Positions 1 through 7,234 of a DNA stretch of 64,000 nucleotides are shown here, one piece after another (position 1 is the first letter of the stretch; each line of letters opens with the position of its first letter). Position numbers and translations under genes: made by a program. The stretch comes from Gemmobacter caeni. Its GTDB lineage: Bacteria > Pseudomonadota > Alphaproteobacteria > Rhodobacterales > Rhodobacteraceae. The stretch is from positions 382,546 to 446,545 of the forward strand of contig NZ_QBKP01000002.1 in assembly GCF_003054195.1 (NCBI RefSeq). Direction: 5' to 3'. A model generated the notes under the pieces. The model was not told the DNA's origin. It made no database searches and worked only from the letters and a program-made list of their open reading frames with translations.

Positions 1-847
1 GCGGCTCCGCCAAGGCCCGCACCGCCTCGACGAGGTCGTTCCCGGCCAGCGGGGACGGCCCCGTCATGTCGAAGAGGAGCGCTGTCCGGTCCCCCGATTC
101 CAGAAGGCGTCGAACCGGGACCTCCTCGACGAGGGTCCGAACAACGAGTCGGCCGTCCGGACGGCGCCCCTCCGGGATCCGGTCCCAGGTCTCCTGCCCG
201 ATCAGCGCGTAACGCGCACGCCGCTGGTAGAGGGCCCCGAGCCGATCCGCCTCGGCGAAATCCGTCTCAAACGCGACCCCGCGGTCCCGCATCAGGCCGA
301 TCATCTCCGGTCCGGAGAGCCCCCGCATCTCGGAGGGGCGTGCGACGGAGCGGCAGGCGGCGCTGATCCCGTTCTTGCGCGCGTCCTGGACCCGCCAGAG
401 GATCGCGTTCGCCGCCTCCGTCCGGTCCGGGACGGACCAGGCGCGGGCGTCGAAGCTCGGCAGCCCGTCCAGGGCCCGGTCCGGACGGGTCCGGTGGAGC
501 GCGCGGATAAAAAGCGCGGTCGCAAGCGAGGCGCAGGTGGACGCGATCTTCTGGGACCGGCCCGAGAAGGGGAGCGCGTCCTCCTCGTGACGCCGCTCGA
601 GGATCAGGCTGATCTCGTCGGACTGGACGTAGCCGGCCCGGGCCCCGGTCTCCTCGACGAGGAGGCGGCAGGTCTCCCGCATCGCCCCGGACAGGTCCGG
701 GTCGAACGGTTTGCGGAAGCCCCGCGTGAACTTCGAGAACCGGCGCCCGTCGATCCGGACCAGGACCGGAAGGTCCGGCGGCAGCGTGCGCTGCGCCTCC
801 GCCGCCTCGTAGCCCTTCATCCGGTCGCCGAACGCGTCCCTCTCCAT
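1..847 (-). CDS. Thg1-like 3'-5' RNA polymerase (tRNAHis guanylyltransferase family), C-terminus beyond window
   Basis: Thg1-family enzymes add nucleotides in the 3'-5' direction to tRNA 5' ends: G-1 on tRNA-His in eukaryotes, and repair of 5'-truncated tRNAs for the bacterial and archaeal Thg1-like proteins. I translated the minus strand from ATG 847, which has AGAGGA upstream; 282 codons are open to the window edge. Visible family motifs are RIDGRRFSKF at residues 31-40 (metal-binding Asp33), GYVQSDEIS at 72-80 (second metal-site Asp77/Glu78), FDAR, and a WRVQDARKNGIS motif. The C-terminus lies outside the window. It precedes a 132-residue unknown gene and the prfH/pth2/tRNA array, which fits a tRNA 5'-end maintenance role. 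The family call is secure; the substrate is inferred. Confidence 0.88.
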   Translation of the reverse strand, partial: MERDAFGDRMKGYEAAEAQRTLPPDLPVLVRIDGRRFSKFTRGFRKPFDPDLSGAMRETCRLLVEETGARAGYVQSDEISLILERRHEEDALPFSGRSQKIASTCASLATALFIRALHRTRPDRALDGLPSFDARAWSVPDRTEAANAILWRVQDARKNGISAACRSVARPSEMRGLSGPEMIGLMRDRGVAFETDFAEADRLGALYQRRARYALIGQETWDRIPEGRRPDGRLVVRTLVEEVPVRRLLESGDRTALLFDMTGPSPLAGNDLVEAVRALAEP

Positions 848-872
848 ATGCAGATCCTCTTCTTTCCGTGTG

Positions 873-1271
873 TTATTCTTGGGCGGGGAGGGCCGGCTGC
901 GGCTGCCCGCGACGATCCCGCTCGGCCCGCATCCAGGCGATGTCCCCCTCGAGGTCCACGTCCGGGACCAGGTCGGTCAGGGCGAAGATCTCCGACATCC
1001 GACGCTGCACCTCCTCGGGCGGCAGCCCCTCGAACGGGGTCGTGGTGAGACGGCTCACCCGGCGGAGCACGTCGCTCAGCCGGTACACCTTCGCCTGCTC
1101 CCGCTCCAGCTCCGTGAAGCTCGCGTAGACCGCACCGGTCCGGCGCAGCCCCTCCAGAGCGGCGGCGAGCCCGTCCGGGGTCGCCTCCGGCCCGAGCGAG
1201 ACCCGGACCTGTGCGGCGCCGATCGCCTGGCGATGCGCCTCGATAACCTCGTCGAACGTCCTCTCCGGCAT
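873..1271 (-). CDS. Hypothetical protein, 132 aa
   Basis: The start ATG 1271 has AGGAGG eight bases upstream, although the frame stays open further upstream. The product is acidic and helical-looking, with many Glu/Arg pairs (for example ELEREQAKVYRLSDVLRR) and no cysteines or membrane segment. I recognise no family. It lies 25 bp upstream of the Thg1-like gene on the same strand, so the two are probably co-transcribed and it may share a tRNA-related job, but nothing in the sequence proves that. The codon pattern is typical of the left element. Confidence 0.7.
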   Translation of the reverse strand: MPERTFDEVIEAHRQAIGAAQVRVSLGPEATPDGLAAALEGLRRTGAVYASFTELEREQAKVYRLSDVLRRVSRLTTTPFEGLPPEEVQRRMSEIFALTDLVPDVDLEGDIAWMRAERDRRGQPQPALPAQE

Positions 1272-1295
1272 GATCAGCCCTCCTGTTGATGATAT

Positions 1296-1406
1296 GGCCG
1301 GGCCCGAAACGGCCCGGCCTCGTTCCGCTGGCGGGGACGGCGGCCCTCCTCCTCCCCCGCGGATCCGGGGAGGGGCGTTTTCGCGCCCGGGCTGAGACCC
1401 GGGCGC
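1296..1406 (-). other. Two GC-rich hairpins between prfH and the 132-aa gene
   Basis: Two perfect 9-bp inverted repeats lie here: GGCCGGGCC at 1296-1304 with its complement at 1311-1319, and GCGCCCGGG at 1383-1391 with its complement at 1398-1406. The second begins 15 bases after the prfH stop, but an A-run rather than a U-run follows it on the minus strand, so a classical intrinsic terminator is not supported. They could be transcript-end or processing stems. Confidence 0.4.
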
Positions 1407-1420
1407 CCGTCCGGTCCGGA

Positions 1421-2101
1421 TCAGGCCCAGAGCAGGTCGAACCGGCCCCGCATCACCGCGGAGCAGGCGGCGGACCTGCCCGTCAGGTGGTCCTGAACCC
1501 GGTCGTCCCGGAACCGGTAGGTGCGGCGTTTGTCCGCCCGCATGCCCGTTCCGACCTGGTCCGACCGGGCCCGGTTCTCCCGCCCTCGCGCCTCCCCCTC
1601 GGAGAGGTCCCGGAGCCGGTCCAGCAGCGCCTCGCGCGCTTGACGCAGGCTCTCCTCCCGCTTCCGGCACTGGGCCGTCACCACGAGGCCGGACGGCAGG
1701 TGCCGGAGCCGGACGGAGTTCTGGTGCTTGTTGCGGTGCTGACCGCCCGCCCCGGAGCCGGAATACCACTCGAGCTGGAGGTCACCCTCCTTGAGGGGGA
1801 TAGGTGCCCCCCGCCGCGTGTCGGGGAGGACGGAGACGGTGACGGTCGAGCTGTGCACGCGGCCGTTCCGCTCGCCGAGCGGGACCCGCTGCACCCGGTG
1901 CCCGCCCGCCTCGTTCCCCCAGGCGGACAGGTCCGCCCCCTCGAGGAGCAGGAGGTGGGTGCGGGCCTCCCCGGCCGGCGCGCGCCGGCGCAGTCAGCCC
2001 TTGCCGGCGGCGAATTTCACGTAGGCCTCCGCGAGCTCGGAGGCGAAGAGTTCGGCGTCCTGGCCGCCCTCGGCGGGCCGGATCTCGATGCGCAGTCGCA
2101 T
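1421..2101 (-). CDS. prfH: PrfH-type peptide chain release factor homologue with an in-frame UGA at codon 36
   Basis: Class I release factors hydrolyse peptidyl-tRNA with a GGQ loop; the PrfH group is short and is linked to rescue of damaged ribosomes. From ATG 2101 (AAGGAG upstream) the frame reads IEIRPAEGGQDAELFASELA, a domain-1 motif, then meets TGA at 1994-1996. The same frame continues with GGHRVQRVPLGERNGRVHSS and SGAGGQHRNKHQNSVR, which holds the catalytic GGQ, and stops at 1421, giving 226 codons. The UGA aligns with the Trp of RF1 (motif YAEARRWRVE). Either it is read through or recoded, as with prfB autoregulation (which uses a frameshift), or it is a nonsense mutation. Without readthrough only the first 35 residues are made. 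No rtcB is present nearby. Confidence 0.82.
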
Positions 2102-2178
2102 GGTCTTCTCCTTCTCTGCGATGCGGGACGCGAGGAAGAGCTGTCCCCCCGCGGCGTCCCGCGCGGGGGGGCGCGTCC

Positions 2179-2595
2179 TCACCGGAGCTTCAGGTGTCCG
2201 GTCAGGGCGTGGATCCGGTCCGGGTCCCCGGGCCCGATCGCGAGAGCGGTCCTCGTCGGGACCCCGTTGAACTCGGTCCGGCCCGCGTCCGTGATCAGGC
2301 AGCAGGGGATCCGCTCGCGGAGCGCGGCCGCGTGGAGGGCCGTAAGCTCCTCCTCCGTGTCGACCCCGACCGCCACCTTGGCGAAGGGGCCGTCGAGCCA
2401 CATCCGGACGAACGGGTCGCGCCGGTGCGCGAGATAGGCCCCCATGGAGGCGTGCGCCCCCTGGGCGATCTCCTTGCCGCGCCGCATCTTCAGATCCGTG
2501 CGCAGGATGATCATCTGTTTGAGCCGCCCCTCATGGCGGCGCATGAGGCGGCGGAGCGCCCACATGGGCAGGTATCGTCCGATGAGCCGGAACAT
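2179..2595 (-). CDS. pth2: Peptidyl-tRNA hydrolase 2 (Pth2 family), 138 aa
   Basis: Pth2 cleaves the ester bond of peptidyl-tRNAs that drop off ribosomes; it is the archaeal/eukaryotic type and uncommon in bacteria. The protein matches the family throughout: an N-terminal basic segment, then ILRTDLKMRRGKEIAQGAHA (residues ~30-49), FAKVAVGVDTEEEL, CCLITDAGRTEF, and LAIGPGDPDRIHALTGHLKL at the C-terminus. ATG 2595 has GGAG upstream. The gene lies between prfH and the first tRNA of the array, all on one strand, and would work with prfH to release tRNAs from stalled translation. A second, divergent pth2-like gene lies at 34.4 kb. Confidence 0.92.
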   Translation of the reverse strand: MFRLIGRYLPMWALRRLMRRHEGRLKQMIILRTDLKMRRGKEIAQGAHASMGAYLAHRRDPFVRMWLDGPFAKVAVGVDTEEELTALHAAALRERIPCCLITDAGRTEFNGVPTRTALAIGPGDPDRIHALTGHLKLR

Positions 2596-2613
2596 GGGAT
2601 CTCCGCGATAAGG

Positions 2614-2688
2614 TGGTGGGTCCTGAAGGGGTCGAACCTTCGGCCTCTCCCGTGTCGGGGGAGCGCTCTACCGCTGAGCTAAGGACCC
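2614..2688 (-). tRNA. tRNA-Val(GAC)
   Basis: The acceptor stem GGGTCCT/AGGACCC, D-arm, T-arm and encoded CCA are all intact. The anticodon stem CTCCC/GGGAG leaves the loop CCGACAC, so the anticodon is GAC. Position 33 is C instead of the nearly universal U. Confidence 0.9.
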
Positions 2689-2718
2689 GGAGCCGCGCCT
2701 GAGCGGCGCGAGAGGCGA

Positions 2719-2794
2719 TGGTGGGTCCTGCCAGGTTCGAACTGACGACCTCCTCGATGTGAACGAGGCGCTCTACCGGCTGAGCTAAGGACCC
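2719..2794 (-). tRNA. tRNA-Val(CAC)
   Basis: The cloverleaf is complete, with encoded CCA. The anticodon loop TTCACAT gives CAC (codon GUG). The acceptor stem is identical to that of the neighbouring tRNA-Val(GAC), suggesting a shared identity stem or a duplication. Confidence 0.95.
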
Positions 2795-2985
2795 GGGGAA
2801 GGTGCGCCCCGCCCCGCTGCCCCCTCCCCCGCCACCTTCCGGCGCAGGGTTCGGGGTCCGCTCATCACGCGGCGGCAGAGGTTAACGTGCCCTTACGGGG
2901 CGGGGCTGGGGCAGAGGCGTCCGGGGCACGTGCGGCCCCGATGGTGCGCGAACGGGGGAGCGACCCCCTTGCCCGTCTCGGATAT

Positions 2986-3417
2986 TCAGGCGGCCAGCAG
3001 GCCGCGCACGACGGCGGAGGCGAGCTTGCCGTCGTAGCGGCCCGGGAAGTCCGCCTTGAGGGCCGCCATCACCTGGCCGAGCCCGTCACCGGCCCGGACC
3101 CGGGCGGCCGCATAGGCCCGGAGCTCGTCCTCGCTCAGCTGGGCCGGCAGGTACGCCTCCAGGGTCCGGATGTCGGCCCGGAGCCGGTCCGCCTCCTCCG
3201 GCCGGCGCGCCTCGACCGCGGCGAGGGTCTCCTCGGCCCCCTTCAGGAACTTCCTGACCACCGCGACCAGCTCCTCCTCCGTGAGGGGGCGCTGCTCGGG
3301 CAGGGACTTCGTCCGGGTCTCGATCTCCCCGATCAGGGTGGTGAGCAGCCCCGCCTCCGGGCGTTTCGTCTTTCGGGCGGCGAGCGCGTCGGCCCGGAGC
3401 CGGTCCAGGGTGGTCAT
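2986..3417 (-). CDS. yqeY: YqeY/GatB-domain protein, 143 aa
   Basis: YqeY proteins carry the helical domain also found at the C-terminus of GatB, the tRNA-dependent amidotransferase subunit, and are thought to contact tRNA; the free-standing protein has no settled reaction. Matches include the N-terminal MTTLDRLRADALAARK, RPLTEEELVAVVRKFLKG, EAYLPAQLSEDELRAYA and the C-terminal GRYDGKLASAVVRGLL, covering the usual ~147 residues. ATG 3417 has GAGGA upstream and was chosen over an upstream in-frame ATG inside tRNA-Thr. The gene sits inside the tRNA array, between tRNA-Val(CAC) and tRNA-Thr(GGT). Confidence 0.88.
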   Translation of the reverse strand: MTTLDRLRADALAARKTKRPEAGLLTTLIGEIETRTKSLPEQRPLTEEELVAVVRKFLKGAEETLAAVEARRPEEADRLRADIRTLEAYLPAQLSEDELRAYAAARVRAGDGLGQVMAALKADFPGRYDGKLASAVVRGLLAA

Positions 3418-3444
3418 GATATGGTCCTCGTTCTGATGGAAGGA

Positions 3445-3519
3445 TGGTGCCGTCGGGGGGGCTCGAACCCCCGGCCTCCCCCTTACCAAGGGGGTTCTCT
3501 ACCACTGAGCTACGACGGC
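3445..3519 (-). tRNA. tRNA-Thr(GGT)
   Basis: Acceptor GCCGTCG/CGACGGC and encoded CCA are present; loop TTGGTAA gives anticodon GGT. It lies 27 bp upstream of the yqeY start. Confidence 0.95.
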
Positions 3520-3569
3520 GTTGGGGATATCGGCGGGGCCGATATCTCCGAGATATCGTCTACGGGCGA

Positions 3570-3863
3570 TCAGACGGGCGCCGGTTCCGGCCGGGCCCGT
3601 CTCGCCTCGATGTTCCGGATCCCGTCCGGGCTGATCAGGAGCTGGCCGCGCACGTAGGGTCGGCCGTCCCGGAGCGTCCCGGTCGTGGCGGCGAGCACCA
3701 CGACGTTCCCCTCCCCGATCAGGCCCATCAGCCCGTCCCAGTCCTCCGGAGAGAACCGGGTCGGCGGGTCGATATAGGCCCAGCCGTCCGCCCGGTGGGT
3801 CTTCCCGGGGACCGGCTCCCCGGGCGGGAGGAACGGGCTCTGAAAGCTGGGGTGTTCGGCCAT
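3570..3863 (-). CDS. Hypothetical protein, 97 aa
   Basis: The open frame extends upstream into tRNA-Tyr, but ATG 3863 has GGAG about 11 bases upstream and lies just outside that tRNA, so it is taken as the start. The product has a proline-rich N-terminus, then EDWDGLMGLIGEGNVVVLAATTG and RGQLLISPDGIRNIEARRAR, resembling a small alpha/beta protein. No catalytic motif or family is recognised. It is one of several short cargo genes between the tRNAs and would be transcribed with them. Confidence 0.62.
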   Translation of the reverse strand: MAEHPSFQSPFLPPGEPVPGKTHRADGWAYIDPPTRFSPEDWDGLMGLIGEGNVVVLAATTGTLRDGRPYVRGQLLISPDGIRNIEARRARPEPAPV

Positions 3864-3885
3864 CTCGGGCTTCTCCGGTTGAAAA

Positions 3886-3970
3886 TGGTGGGTGGTCCAG
3901 GGTTCGAACCTGGCGTGCTTTTCAGCGCCTGATTTACAGTCAGGGGCCCGTCCACTCGAGCATACCACCC
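3886..3970 (-). tRNA. tRNA-Tyr(GTA)
   Basis: Class II tRNA of 85 nt with a long variable arm; acceptor GGGTGGT/ACCACCC, loop CTGTAAA (GTA), A73 and encoded CCA, as expected for bacterial Tyr. Confidence 0.95.
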
Positions 3971-4275
3971 ATGAGACGAGACAGGGCTCGTCGGTGTAGA
4001 GGGTCTGGTGCGGGCCGCCGGACTCGAACCGGCACGTCTTGCGACAGGGGTGTTTGAGACCCCCGCGTCTGCCGTTCCGCCACACCCGCATGGCGCCTCG
4101 GGGCGCTCGGGGAAGGGGTGGCCCTTCCCGGAACGTCCCGGTCCATCCGCCGCAGCGCGACCGTCTCGGCCCGACGCTCCGCCTTCCGGCTCTTCTGATG
4201 CGCGCCCGCCTTGCGCAGGCGCATCAAAGCCACGTGCCCGTTCCGGGGGCGCGGCAGGGTCCTCTTCCGCTTCAT
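3940..4275 (-). CDS. Small basic phage-type ORF (DUF7230-like N-terminus) running into tRNA genes
   Basis: ATG 4275 has AAGGAG upstream. The first ~45 residues (MKRKRTLPRPRNGHVALMRL, then KAGAHQKSRKAERRAETVAL) resemble small Arg/Lys-rich proteins of alphaproteobacterial phages (DUF7230-like, from memory of the pattern). No stop occurs before tRNA-Leu, and the frame passes through tRNA-Leu and into tRNA-Tyr before ending at 3940. A real product would probably be about 60 residues, so the original 3' end seems to have been lost when the downstream sequence was rearranged. The start is well supported; the C-terminal half is likely not a natural protein sequence. Confidence 0.45.
   Translation of the reverse strand: MKRKRTLPRPRNGHVALMRLRKAGAHQKSRKAERRAETVALRRMDRDVPGRATPSPSAPRRHAGVAERQTRGSQTPLSQDVPVRVRRPAPDPLHRRALSRLMGGMLEWTGP
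4006..4089 (-). tRNA. tRNA-Leu(CAA)
   Basis: Class II tRNA with loop CTCAAAC (CAA) and encoded CCA. Acceptor GCGGGTG pairs with GGCCCGC except for a G7-G66 mismatch, a small oddity at the base of the stem. Confidence 0.9.
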
Positions 4276-4301
4276 CGCGGGTCTCCTTCTGATGATGGTG
4301 G

Positions 4302-4321
4302 TGGTAGCCCGTAGGGGAGTT
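4302..4321 (-). pseudogene. tRNA-Glu 3'-end fragment
   Basis: These 20 bases match the 3' end (CCA, acceptor and part of the T-arm) of tRNA-Glu at 4526-4545 in 19 of 20 positions, but the rest of the tRNA is missing. It looks like a relic of duplication or deletion in the array. Confidence 0.7.
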
Positions 4322-4346
4322 CATGCCGGTCCGGATCGTCAGATCC

Positions 4347-4504
4347 GGGGATCTCTCCGGTGGAGAGATCAAGGCAGGAACGGGCGGAGCCAAGAACCCC
4401 TTCGTCGAGAACGATGGCAGCCCGTGCGAGAGTTCGCGCCGGTCCAGGTCATGGGACCTGGGGATCTCTCCAGTGGAGAGATCAAGGCGAGAACGGGCGG
4501 AGCC
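4347..4504. repeat. Two direct repeats each containing a perfect 9-bp hairpin
   Basis: A ~45-bp unit at 4347-4391 recurs at 4460-4504 (113-bp spacing) with few changes. Each copy holds GATCTCTCC and its exact complement separated by three bases, followed by a conserved GGAACGGGCGGAGCC-like tail. The stretch 4276-4525 otherwise contains only the tRNA-Glu fragment; no gene is supported. Confidence 0.65.
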
Positions 4505-4525
4505 CGGAACTCGCCTTTTTGGGGG

Positions 4526-4600
4526 TGGTAGCCCGTAGGGGAATTGAACCCCTCTCTTCAGGTTGAAAACCTGATGTCCTGACCGATAGACGAACGGGCC
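4526..4600 (-). tRNA. tRNA-Glu(TTC)
   Basis: Loop TTTTCAA gives TTC; acceptor GGCCCGT/ACGGGCT with a G1-U72 wobble; encoded CCA. Confidence 0.94.
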
Positions 4601-4632
4601 GTAGAGCAGCCCCGTAGGGCTGATCAGGTGTC

Positions 4633-5382
4633 TCATGCGGCGTCGCGCATCAGATCTGAAACGATCTGATCAAGCTCCTCCGCCGCCTCCGCGGCGGGCC
4701 GCAGGAGGGCGCGGGTGAACCGGTCCGGCCGGATCATACCGGGCTGCCACCGGTCCGGGGGGACCGGGGAGAGCACGTTGAGGACGGTCCGGCAGGGGGC
4801 CTCCTCCGCGATCTGTCCGATCGGGATCACCGCCCCGTCCGTGCCGATCACGACCAGCACGTCCCGCGGGCGAAGGTCCGCGAGGACCCGCCACATCTGC
4901 GGATAGAGTGGCGCCCGCTCGTGAAAGAAGATTACGTCCGGCCGGACCGCCCGCCTCGAGGCGCATTTCGGACAGCGTCCGGTCTCCGGGTCCCAGGGGT
5001 TGGCCCCGATCTCCCAGGCGGACCCGCAGGCCTCGCACCGCATCCGGGTCAGCCGGCCGTGAACGTGCAGCACGTTCCACGCCCCGGCCCGCTCCAGAAG
5101 GTCATCGACGTTCTGGGTGATCAGGGTGCAGTGGTACCGGTCCTGCCAGGCGGCGAGGAGCCGGTGGGCCCGGTTAGGCTCGGCGCGCGCAGCTGCGGCG
5201 CGCCGGTCGTTGTAGAACCGGTGGACCGCGGCCGCGTTCCGCTTCCAGGTCAGCTGGTTGCAGACCTGATCGATATGGTGCCCCTCCCAGAGCCCGTCCC
5301 CGCCCCGGAAGGTCAGAAGACCGCTCTCGGCGGAGAGGCCGGCTCCGGTGAAGACCACCAGGTGCGGGTCATTTCCAGTCAT
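4633..5382 (-). CDS. SIR2-family NAD+-dependent protein deacylase, 249 aa
   Basis: Sirtuins remove acyl groups from lysines using NAD+, releasing nicotinamide and O-acyl-ADP-ribose; some SIR2 proteins instead hydrolyse NAD+. Residues 13-21 read GAGLSAESG (NAD-binding); TQNVDDLLERAG and HVHGRLTRMRC follow, with the catalytic His in the HGR motif, and two Cys pairs (CEAC, CPKC) form the structural zinc site. Length fits the bacterial CobB class. ATG 5382 was chosen; another ATG at 5391 sits too close to AGGG. It is flanked by tRNA-Glu and tRNA-Trp in the array. With KptA and NADAR it forms an NAD/ADP-ribose theme, but its target is unknown. Confidence 0.9.
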   Translation of the reverse strand: MTGNDPHLVVFTGAGLSAESGLLTFRGGDGLWEGHHIDQVCNQLTWKRNAAAVHRFYNDRRAAAARAEPNRAHRLLAAWQDRYHCTLITQNVDDLLERAGAWNVLHVHGRLTRMRCEACGSAWEIGANPWDPETGRCPKCASRRAVRPDVIFFHERAPLYPQMWRVLADLRPRDVLVVIGTDGAVIPIGQIAEEAPCRTVLNVLSPVPPDRWQPGMIRPDRFTRALLRPAAEAAEELDQIVSDLMRDAA

Positions 5383-5400
5383 GATGATCATCCCTAAAGG

Positions 5401-5485
5401 AAGCCGCCTGTCCGGCGGGAGATTGAAGACCGGGGTCGAAACGAAGCCACCCGGTTTTCCTCTAAGCCGCCTATCCGGCGGAAAT
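5401..5485. repeat. Short hairpin repeat pair
   Basis: A ~22-bp unit beginning AAGCCGCCT occurs at 5401 and again at 5464; each can form a CCGCC/GGCGG stem. It lies between tRNA-Trp and the SIR2 gene and could be a processing stem. Confidence 0.5.
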
Positions 5486-5487
5486 CT

Positions 5488-5563
5488 TGGCAGGGGCAGA
5501 GGGATTTGAACCCCCGACATCCGGTTTTGGAGACCGGCGCTCTACCAGCTGAGCTATACCCCT
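5488..5563 (-). tRNA. tRNA-Trp(CCA)
   Basis: Acceptor AGGGGTA/TGCCCCT, G73, loop CTCCAAA (anticodon CCA), encoded CCA. It reads UGG by normal pairing; nothing here suggests UGA reading. Confidence 0.95.
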
Positions 5564-5571
5564 GTATACCT

Positions 5572-5661
5572 TGGCGGAGAGGCAGGGATTTGAACCCTGG
5601 AGGCCCTTTCAGGCCCTCCGGTTTTCGAAACCGGTGCAATCGACCACTCTGCCACCTCTCC
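5572..5661 (-). tRNA. tRNA-Ser(CGA)
   Basis: Class II, 90 nt, long variable arm, G73; loop TTCGAAA gives CGA (UCG). It begins 8 bp from tRNA-Trp. Confidence 0.95.
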
Positions 5662-5673
5662 AAGTTTGACCGG

Positions 5674-5898
5674 TCAGGCCGCGGGGAACCGCTGCGCGTT
5701 CCGGTACTGCGCGATCGCGCTGTAGACCGCGTGCCGCAGGGCCGCTGCCCCGGTGACGAGGTCACAGCTCAGCTCATGCAGGAACCCTGCGATCGCGATC
5801 TTGACCTTATCCCCCTCGATGGTGCCGCGCACCGGGAGCATCCCGTCCAGCGTCCCCTTCAGGGAGGTCTCGTCCATATGTTCGATTTTCAGACCCAT
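5674..5898 (-). CDS. Hypothetical protein, 74 aa
   Basis: ATG 5898 follows AAGGAAAAACATC. The protein reads MGLKIEHMDETSLKGTLDGM and later FLHELSCDLVTGAAALRHAV; the beta-rich first half and helical second half suggest a compact domain. It has one Cys and no signal peptide. No family is recognised. It starts a minus-strand unit that continues into tRNA-Ser(CGA). Confidence 0.65.
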   Translation of the reverse strand: MGLKIEHMDETSLKGTLDGMLPVRGTIEGDKVKIAIAGFLHELSCDLVTGAAALRHAVYSAIAQYRNAQRFPAA

Positions 5899-6090
5899 GA
5901 TGTTTTTCCTTCTTCTTGGGTTCTTGTTGCGCCGCGCCGATCTTCGAGGCGGCGGTTCTGTCCGTTGACCGTCCCGGACCCCGGATGGGTCGGACGGCCC
6001 CGCCCAATTCAGGGCGGACTTATATCCCGCGACGTGATCTGGCGCGGCGGGGGCCTATCCCCCTCGTGGGGGGCCCTCTCGGGCCCGGTC

Positions 6091-6165
6091 TGGAGCGGCG
6101 AGAGGGATTCGAACCCTCGACCCTCACCTTGGCAAGGTGATGCTCTACCCCTGAGCTACCGCCGC
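6091..6165 (-). tRNA. tRNA-Gly(GCC)
   Basis: Acceptor GCGGCGG/TCGCCGC, U73, loop TTGCCAA (GCC), encoded CCA. The ~190 bp between it and the 74-aa gene hold no further gene. Confidence 0.95.
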
Positions 6166-6343
6166 GTGTGCCCCCAGATGGTGTCCGGAAGGCCCATGAT
6201 ATGGTCCATGAAATGAACCGGTGATGGAGTCCGGCCGGCGCTAAGCGCCTCACCCGCCCGGGGGCAGGTTATCCGGACCGCAACACAGGTCCTTGGGGCG
6301 GGCGCCCTTCGCGCCGGCCTATCCGTCAGAGACGGGCATGAGG

Positions 6344-6420
6344 TGGCGCCCACGGAAGGAGTCGAACCTCCGGCCTCCTGGTTCGTAGCCAGGCGCTCTA
6401 TCCAGCTGAGCTACGTGGGC
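6344..6420 (-). tRNA. tRNA-Arg(ACG)
   Basis: Acceptor GCCCACG/CGTGGGC, G73, loop CTACGAA. A34 would need TadA deamination to inosine to read CGU/CGC/CGA. Confidence 0.95.
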
Positions 6421-6612
6421 GCAATGGTTCCCGGTTCCCACCTGCCGGGGACGCTGTTTGGCCGCGTCGGGTTATCTGAGAAGGTCCGTGCCAATCCGGA
6501 ACTTCAGGGGTCCGGACCCCGTATCCAACATCCCCGGCCACAGCGGGACATTGGTGGCGATCAGGTTCTCATCTCCCGATCACGGTCGTCGTGCCCCCTT
6601 TGGGGGGTGTTC

Positions 6613-6687
6613 TGGTCGTCCCAGGAAGAATTGAACTTCCGACCCCAGAGTTATCAGCTCTGTGCTCTACCACTGAGCTACGGGACG
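6613..6687 (-). tRNA. tRNA-Ile(GAT)
   Basis: Loop CTGATAA gives GAT. The acceptor is CGTCCCG/TGGGACG, so position 1 is C, unusual for Ile, which normally starts with A or G. Encoded CCA. Confidence 0.9.
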
Positions 6688-6771
6688 AGGGGACCGGCGC
6701 GCCGTGGCGGGGCCGGTCCGGGTGGGCGCGCCGCGTGCCGGAGGCAGTGGCGGCGGGCTCGGAATTGGGTG

Positions 6772-6847
6772 TGGTGCCGGCAAGAGGACTCGAACCTCCG
6801 ACCCCCTGATTACGAATCAGATGCTCTACCGTCTGAGCTATGCCGGC
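6772..6847 (-). tRNA. tRNA-Thr(CGT)
   Basis: Acceptor GCCGGCA/TGCCGGC, loop TTCGTAA (CGT, codon ACG), encoded CCA. Confidence 0.95.
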
Positions 6848-6856
6848 CCGTGTTGG

Positions 6857-6933
6857 TGGTGAACCCTCTGAGATTTGAACTCAGGACAACCCGATTAAAA
6901 GTCGGGTGCTCTAACCAGCTGAGCTAAGGGTCC
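6857..6933 (-). tRNA. tRNA-Lys(TTT)
   Basis: Acceptor GGACCCT/AGGGTTC with a G2-U71 wobble, loop CTTTTAA (TTT), encoded CCA. It begins 9 bp from tRNA-Thr(CGT). Confidence 0.95.
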
Positions 6934-7087
6934 GGAAAGGAGGGCTGGTGGCTGGCTTGGTCCGTCACGGAGTTGCGCTCGCAACGTCGCCCTTTGCAAC
7001 TATCGGACCGCGATGTTCTCCGGGACCCCTTGCGACATCCCGGCTCCTGTCGCGCCTCCCCAGGCAGCAGCCCTCCTGGTCCTCTCA

Positions 7088-7195
7088 TCAGAGCCCGAAG
7101 AGGCGGGCCCAGAAACCGCGCCCCTGTCGCGCAACCCGGCGCCGGGGCGCTGAGATCGCGTTCAGATGGGCAAAGGCAATGGTGGGATGATCCAT
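7088..7195 (-). CDS. Small ORF, 35 aa, with strong ribosome binding site
   Basis: ATG 7195 is preceded by AGGAGAATAACC. The 35-residue product is basic and ends RQGRGFWARLFGL, so its tail could form an amphipathic helix. No family is recognised. Support rests on the ribosome binding site and the position between tRNA-Lys and the 95-aa gene on the same strand. Confidence 0.4.
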   Translation of the reverse strand: MDHPTIAFAHLNAISAPRRRVARQGRGFWARLFGL

Positions 7196-7234
7196 GGTTA
7201 TTCTCCTGTTGAACCGTTTTTCGCGTTGTGTCCG

